A DNA stretch of 64,000 nucleotides from Mycolicibacterium austroafricanum (GTDB lineage: Bacteria > Actinomycetota > Actinomycetes > Mycobacteriales > Mycobacteriaceae). Below, piece by piece: positions 59,871 to 64,000 of the stretch (position 1 is the first letter of the stretch; the number at the start of each line of letters is the position of its first letter). The DNA lies in NCBI RefSeq assembly GCF_000612725.1, contig NZ_HG964452.1, positions 562,540 through 626,539 of the forward strand. Direction: 5' to 3'. The position numbers and the translations under genes were made by a program. The notes under the pieces were generated by a model. It had not been told where the DNA came from. It saw only the letters and a program-made list of their open reading frames with translations, and did no database searches.

Positions 59871-60601
59871 ACATCCCACTCCTGAACCGCAAGCCGGCCC
59901 CGACGGTCACCGCGTCCGTGCCGCTGACCGGCTCGGTGAACCTGGAGGAGCACCACGACGAATCACGACTTGCCCAGCGCCGCGCCGACAAGTGGATGAT
60001 CGTCGGCGCCGCGCTGATGGGAATGTGGGCGCCCGGCCTGATCGGCCTGCCCATCTTCATGCGCGGGGTGTGGTTGCAGCGGCAGGCATTACGGGCAGGG
60101 CTGTCGGTGCGCCCGATGATCGTCACGCTGATCGGCTATCTGGTGCTGATCGACGGCATGCTCAACAGCCTCGGCTGGGCACTCGACCTGGTCGCCAACC
60201 ACACCCTGATCAACCGGGTGCTGATGGTCGGCTGGGGCGCGATGTTCGACGCGGGCTACTTCTGGCACTACAACGAGGCGTGGATCGGCGGCGCGGCCGC
60301 GCCCGGTGAGAAGTCGATGGTGTTCGGCATGATCCTCACCGTCTTCGCGATGCGCTGCGCCGCGGCGATCGGGTTCCTGCAGATGAAGCGCTGGGGACAC
60401 CAGTGGATGATCATCACCTGCTGGATGGGTGTGCTCATCTGGTGCCTGTACGTGTTCAACATGACGATGTACGCCGACGTGCGCTACGCGGGGGTCGTGT
60501 TCCCGGTCATCGGCTGGTGGCTCTACGACATCTTCTACATCACACCGTTTCTCGCGATTCCCTACCTGCACACGGTCAACCGCGAAATCTTCTCGGACTA
60601 A
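59867..60601 (+). CDS. Polytopic membrane protein, copy 2
   Basis: A 244-aa paralogue of 55864-56586. By eye the last 98 residues differ at only nine positions, while the first 45 residues are unrelated (MNIPLLNRKPAPTVTASVPL against an unrelated start). Same FDAGYFWHYNE, KRWGHQW and PYLHTVNREIFSD motifs. GTG start with GTGA overlap. Two versions may form a heteromer or be alternatives. Confidence 0.75.
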   Translation: MNIPLLNRKPAPTVTASVPLTGSVNLEEHHDESRLAQRRADKWMIVGAALMGMWAPGLIGLPIFMRGVWLQRQALRAGLSVRPMIVTLIGYLVLIDGMLNSLGWALDLVANHTLINRVLMVGWGAMFDAGYFWHYNEAWIGGAAAPGEKSMVFGMILTVFAMRCAAAIGFLQMKRWGHQWMIITCWMGVLIWCLYVFNMTMYADVRYAGVVFPVIGWWLYDIFYITPFLAIPYLHTVNREIFSD

Positions 60602-60613
60602 AGGAGTTCAACT

Positions 60614-61042
60614 GTGACGACTTCTGTGGGCAACACCGAAGAGAAGACCGAGGATCTGCCCCCGGGCACCACGCCGTACTACGCGCGAATGCACAAGTGG
60701 ATCAAGCGCGCCGTGCTCGTGTGCCTGGTCGCGCTCGTCATCGAGGGCGCGTTCACCCTGCCGTTCATGGCGGTCTACTACGGGTACCCGACGCTGAGCC
60801 TCACCGAGATCTGTAGCGAACTGCTGAAGGTGCGCTACTCCGACGACACGCTCGAATGCCAGGTGCCCTATCCGATTCTCGGACCACCGGAAGGTGCCGA
60901 GGGCAAAGACACCGCCCAGGACGAATGGGGTATCCAGCCCGTCCCGAAGTACAACCGGATCGGGTTCCGCGAACTGGTGCAAATCCATCAGGAACGTGAA
61001 GCGCGCGTGGCACGGGAGGCCGCGCAACAGGAGTCGCCGTGA
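60614..61042 (+). CDS. Single-span protein with two external cysteines
   Basis: A 142-aa protein: N-terminal tail (about 1-30), one span (about 33-55, [20 protein letters not shown]), then an outside domain with [19 protein letters not shown] and a charged end ([21 protein letters not shown]). Not recognised. SD AAGGAG. Its stop overlaps the P450 start, so it is a fixed part of the set. Confidence 0.7.
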   Translation: MTTSVGNTEEKTEDLPPGTTPYYARMHKWIKRAVLVCLVALVIEGAFTLPFMAVYYGYPTLSLTEICSELLKVRYSDDTLECQVPYPILGPPEGAEGKDTAQDEWGIQPVPKYNRIGFRELVQIHQEREARVAREAAQQESP

Positions 61043-62259
61043 CCCGGACACCGGAACGGCATGCCGAGAACTGGGATCTGCGGCATCCGGACTTCAACGA
61101 CAACGATTTCCTGTATGACGTGTACGCGGTGATGCGCGCCAAGTCGCCGTTCGCCCGGACCGACAACCCGTTCCTGAGCGCGACGCCGGCGGGAGCGTGG
61201 GTGGCGGTGCGCTACGCCGAATGCGTACAGATCCTCCAGGATTGGGAGCACTTCTCCAGCAACCCGACCCCGGAGGGTGCCGAGCAGCTCGCCGGTGATC
61301 TGGTGATCACCCTCGATCCGCCGCGACAGCAGAAGTTCCGCAAAGTGCTCAACCCGTACTTCTCGCCGGCCCGGATGAAAGCCCTGCGGCCCGAGATCGG
61401 CGTCGAAACCGACCGCCTCATCGACGATTTCATCGAGACGGGTTCTGGTGACCTCGCCGCCGTCGCGTGGCGCCAACCCGGCATCGTGTTCTTCAAGTAC
61501 CTGCTGGGCATGCCCGTCGACGACGTTCCGCTGTGCGTCGAGCTCACCGACACCGCGCTCAACGGGGCCACCGAACAGGACCGCATGCCGGCCTGGGGCG
61601 GGTTGTACCAGCACCTGCACGATGCCGTGACCGCACGGCGGGGTCAACCACCGCGCGACGACATGATCGACGTGCTGCTGTCCGCCGAGATCGACGGAGA
61701 GCAGCTGGCGTTCGCCGACGTCGTGTCCAACGCGATGCTGCTGGTGCAGGCCGGCCTCGAGACGACCGCCAGCGCGATGTCATTCGCCTACCACTATCTG
61801 GCCACCAACCCCGCCGAGCGGGACCGACTCATCGACGACCCCGACCTCCTCACCCGCGCGGTCGAGGAGTTCATCCGCTTCGCCGGATCGATTCACGGCA
61901 TCCCACGCACCGTCGCGAGAGAGGTCGAGCTGAGCGGCTGCACCTTCTCCCCCGGCGAATCGGTGATCGTCAACTACGCCGCCGCCAACCGCGACGAGCA
62001 GGAATTCCCCGACGCGCACCGCTGCATCCTCGACCGTCGCGACAACCGGCACCTCGGATTCGGCGCCGGCGTGCACCGTTGTCTGGGGTCCAATCTCGCC
62101 CGTCTGGAATTTCAGGTCGGCCTCGAGCGGGTGTTGACCCGGATGCCCGACTTCGCCCTCTCGCCAACCTCGAAGGCCGAATTCCACGGCAACTCGGTGA
62201 CGCGCGGGTTCCGCTCGGTACCAGTAGTTTTCACACCCGGGAAGCGGGTGACTGCGTGA
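61039..62259 (+). CDS. Cytochrome P450
   Basis: A 406-aa class I P450. Haem-binding [13 protein letters not shown] (Cys near residue 347), ExxR in VEEFIRF, I-helix AGLETTAS with Glu-Thr in place of the usual Asp-Thr. It hydroxylates an unknown substrate with electrons from a ferredoxin not in the window. GTG start; GTGA overlap on both sides. Confidence 0.93.
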   Translation: MTRTPERHAENWDLRHPDFNDNDFLYDVYAVMRAKSPFARTDNPFLSATPAGAWVAVRYAECVQILQDWEHFSSNPTPEGAEQLAGDLVITLDPPRQQKFRKVLNPYFSPARMKALRPEIGVETDRLIDDFIETGSGDLAAVAWRQPGIVFFKYLLGMPVDDVPLCVELTDTALNGATEQDRMPAWGGLYQHLHDAVTARRGQPPRDDMIDVLLSAEIDGEQLAFADVVSNAMLLVQAGLETTASAMSFAYHYLATNPAERDRLIDDPDLLTRAVEEFIRFAGSIHGIPRTVAREVELSGCTFSPGESVIVNYAAANRDEQEFPDAHRCILDRRDNRHLGFGAGVHRCLGSNLARLEFQVGLERVLTRMPDFALSPTSKAEFHGNSVTRGFRSVPVVFTPGKRVTA

Positions 62260-63308
62260 CCTACCGCGTCGTGCAATGGACAACCGGCAACGTCGGCCGG
62301 AAGTCGGTGCATGCCGTCATCGCCAACACCGGTCTGGAACTGGTCGGCTGCTATGCGTGGTCACCCGACAAGGTCGGCAGGGACGCCGGCGAACTCTGCG
62401 GTGTCGGCCCGATCGGGATCACCGCCACCGACGACGTCGACGCGCTGCTCGCGCTGCGTCCGGACTGCGTCGTCTACAACCCGATGTTCGCCGACGTGGA
62501 CGAACTGATCCGCATCCTCGGCGCAGGCGTCAACGTCGTCACCACCTCCGAGTTCATCAACGGTCACCGTCTGGGCGCCGACCGGGACCGGATCGTCGAC
62601 GCCTGCCTGCGGGGCAACGCCACCCTGTTCGGCAGCGGCATCAACCCGGGCTTCATCCAGCTGTTCGCCGTCGTCACCGCAGGGATCTCCGATCGCGTGG
62701 ACCGGATCTCCATCGTCGAGTCCTTCGACACCACGATCTACAATTCGCCCGCCACCGAAATCCCCATGGGCTTCGGCTATCCCATCGACCACCCCGATCT
62801 TCCGGCGATCACCGAGGCCGGGTCCGGCATCTTCGGCGAGGCGGTACAGCTGGTCGCCGACGCGCTCGGCGCCGAACTCGACGACATCCGGTGCGAGACC
62901 GAGTACGCCCAGACCACCGACACCCTGCACCTGCCCGGCGACTGGACCATCGGCCCGGGCTGCGTCGCGGGCATCGACGTCCGGTGGATCGGCAGCATCG
63001 ACGGCCGTGACGTCATCGACATCCGCGGAATCTGGACGAAAGGCCAGGCGCTGGAACCGGTCTGGTCAACAGCGTTCGGCTACACCGTCACTGTCGAAGG
63101 CCGGCCGTCCATCAAGAGCACGCTGAGCTTCGAGCCTCCCCCGGACTTCGTCGCCGAGACCCTCGACGATTTCGTCATGCTCGGGCTCACCATCACCGCG
63201 ATGCCCGCGATCACCGCGATACCCGCCGTGGTCGCCGCGCCCGCGGGTATCGCCACCTACACCGACCTGCCGCTGCTACTTCCCCGCGGAGTACTCGCAC
63301 CACGCTGA
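62256..63308 (+). CDS. DapB-like NAD(P)-dependent oxidoreductase (amine dehydrogenase family)
   Basis: A 350-aa protein: VVQWTTGNVGRKSVHAVIAN, LFGSGINPGFIQLFAVVTAG, SIVESFDTTIYNSPATEIPMGFG. Same family as 8878 and 53772. Directly coupled to the P450 (GTGA). Likely oxidises or reduces the product of the P450 or membrane enzyme. Confidence 0.82.
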   Translation: MTYRVVQWTTGNVGRKSVHAVIANTGLELVGCYAWSPDKVGRDAGELCGVGPIGITATDDVDALLALRPDCVVYNPMFADVDELIRILGAGVNVVTTSEFINGHRLGADRDRIVDACLRGNATLFGSGINPGFIQLFAVVTAGISDRVDRISIVESFDTTIYNSPATEIPMGFGYPIDHPDLPAITEAGSGIFGEAVQLVADALGAELDDIRCETEYAQTTDTLHLPGDWTIGPGCVAGIDVRWIGSIDGRDVIDIRGIWTKGQALEPVWSTAFGYTVTVEGRPSIKSTLSFEPPPDFVAETLDDFVMLGLTITAMPAITAIPAVVAAPAGIATYTDLPLLLPRGVLAPR

Positions 63309-63319
63309 AGGGTGATCCC

Positions 63320-64000
63320 ATGTCGCAGAGGACCTATCGAGTGATCCAATGGATGACGGGCGATGTCGGGCGGGTCGGTGTGCGGCACTTCGCCGAGAAC
63401 CCGGTGTTCGACCTGGTCGGTGTGCTGGTGCACAGCAAGGACAAGGTCGGCAGGGACGCCGGCGAGATCGCCGGCACCGGCCCGATCGGCGTCGCCGCCA
63501 CCGACGACGTCGACGCGGTCATGGCCCTCGACGCCGACTGCGTGTTCTACACGCCAATCATCATGGATGTCGACACCGTGTGCCGGCTGCTGCGCACGGG
63601 CAAGAATGTGGTGACGACGGCCGGTTTCTTCCATCCCAGCAGGGACTTCCGCGAAGCCGGCGAGCAGATCCGCGCTGCGTGCGCCGACGGTGGCGCGTCG
63701 TTCCACGGCGGTGGGATTCACCCCGGATACGCCGGCGACATCCTGCCCTTGACCCTGGCGCGCGTGATGAGCCGGATCGACAGCATCCACGTCTACGAGG
63801 TCGTGGACGTCCTCAAGGATGCGCCGGTCGATCACATCGACTGGATGGGCTTCGGCAAGGACAAGGACGCATTCCTGGCCGAGCCGACAATTCTGGGTCT
63901 GGGTCTGCCGTTCTTCGCCCAGTCCATGCACATGGTCGCCGACGGTCTCGGCGTGACGATCGACGAGGTGACCGCCGCCGACATCGAGGCCGCCACCGCC
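63320..64000 (+). CDS. DapB-like NAD(P)-dependent oxidoreductase, partial
   Basis: 227 residues visible; the C-terminus lies beyond the window. VIQWMTGDVGRVGVRHFAENPVFDLVGV, SFHGGGIHPGYAGDILPLTL, HVYEVVDVLKDAPVDHIDWMGFG. A paralogue of the gene before it, with one of the Gly of the nucleotide motif kept (TGDVGRVG). SD GAAGGGTG precedes the ATG. A tandem duplicate or heteromeric partner. Confidence 0.8.
   Translation, partial: MSQRTYRVIQWMTGDVGRVGVRHFAENPVFDLVGVLVHSKDKVGRDAGEIAGTGPIGVAATDDVDAVMALDADCVFYTPIIMDVDTVCRLLRTGKNVVTTAGFFHPSRDFREAGEQIRAACADGGASFHGGGIHPGYAGDILPLTLARVMSRIDSIHVYEVVDVLKDAPVDHIDWMGFGKDKDAFLAEPTILGLGLPFFAQSMHMVADGLGVTIDEVTAADIEAATA

Overview
The window looks like a chromosomal segment of a fast-growing mycobacterium (Mycolicibacterium-like). 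The reasons are: high GC throughout; two mycolic acid cyclopropane/methyl-transferase-type genes beside a KasA/KasB-type synthase; a three-domain LigD with Ku; SigK/RskA; MHB-type haemophore-like secreted proteins; a 13E12-family (DUF222) gene start with a mycobacterial SOS box; an F420-type LLM oxidoreductase; and many leaderless GTG/ATG starts placed 6-8 nt after a TAnnnT box. No insertion sequence, prophage or CRISPR array was seen. The species cannot be fixed from sequence alone.

Layout. 1-2.1 kb: start of a 13E12 gene, then a MarR regulator divergent from an epimerase/dehydratase. 2.1-6.3 kb: NHEJ locus (ligD, PfkB kinase, ku). 6.6-10.5 kb: small secreted proteins, a haem-binding-like protein, and an SDR plus DapB-like pair. 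10.5-13.8 kb: a gamma-glutamyl-cyclotransferase/poly-gamma-glutamate hydrolase fusion, then a shortened sigK locus (DUF1365, sigK, rskA). 13.8-20.7 kb: carboxylate-amine ligase, LLM oxidoreductase, orphan cytochrome oxidase III/IV-like subunits, tRNA-Arg(CCT), MerR/CMD pair, secreted proteins, an aldo/keto reductase remnant and a GAF-ANTAR protein. 20.8-28 kb: thiolase, carotenoid-oxygenase and double-HxlR operon, CIRCE-controlled Hsp20, and assorted single genes. 28-31.3 kb: mycolate-related genes.

31.4-53.3 kb is a large catabolic island. A minus-strand operon encodes SDR, Rieske oxygenase, Baeyer-Villiger monooxygenase, SDR, CoA-transferase, four acyl-CoA dehydrogenases, a ThDP lyase, an aldehyde dehydrogenase and an amidohydrolase. 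It diverges from a plus-strand operon with an SMP-30/NHL protein, GntR/UTRA regulator, acyl-CoA ligase, SDR and second ligase. Together these could hydroxylate a cyclic substrate, oxidise it to a ketone, insert oxygen, open the lactone, activate the acid with CoA and degrade it. Two TTGTC-nn-GAC boxes lie between the divergent operons. Several gene junctions in the minus operon carry unusual DNA: three copies of a roughly 49-bp hairpin right after stop codons, and two direct duplications.

53.8-64 kb holds the most unusual system. Divergent from an SDR/DapB-like operon is a tightly packed plus-strand operon: a polytopic membrane protein, TetR, a 35-aa Trp-rich membrane peptide, a VWA protein (NorD/CobT type), a MoxR-type AAA+ ATPase (NorQ type), a 43-aa membrane peptide, a second copy of the membrane protein, a single-span protein, a cytochrome P450 and two DapB-like oxidoreductases, the last running off the window. 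It is fronted by a perfect 22-bp palindrome over a good sigma-A promoter. The arrangement suggests an AAA+/VWA-matured membrane (possibly metallo-) enzyme working with a P450, of unknown substrate.
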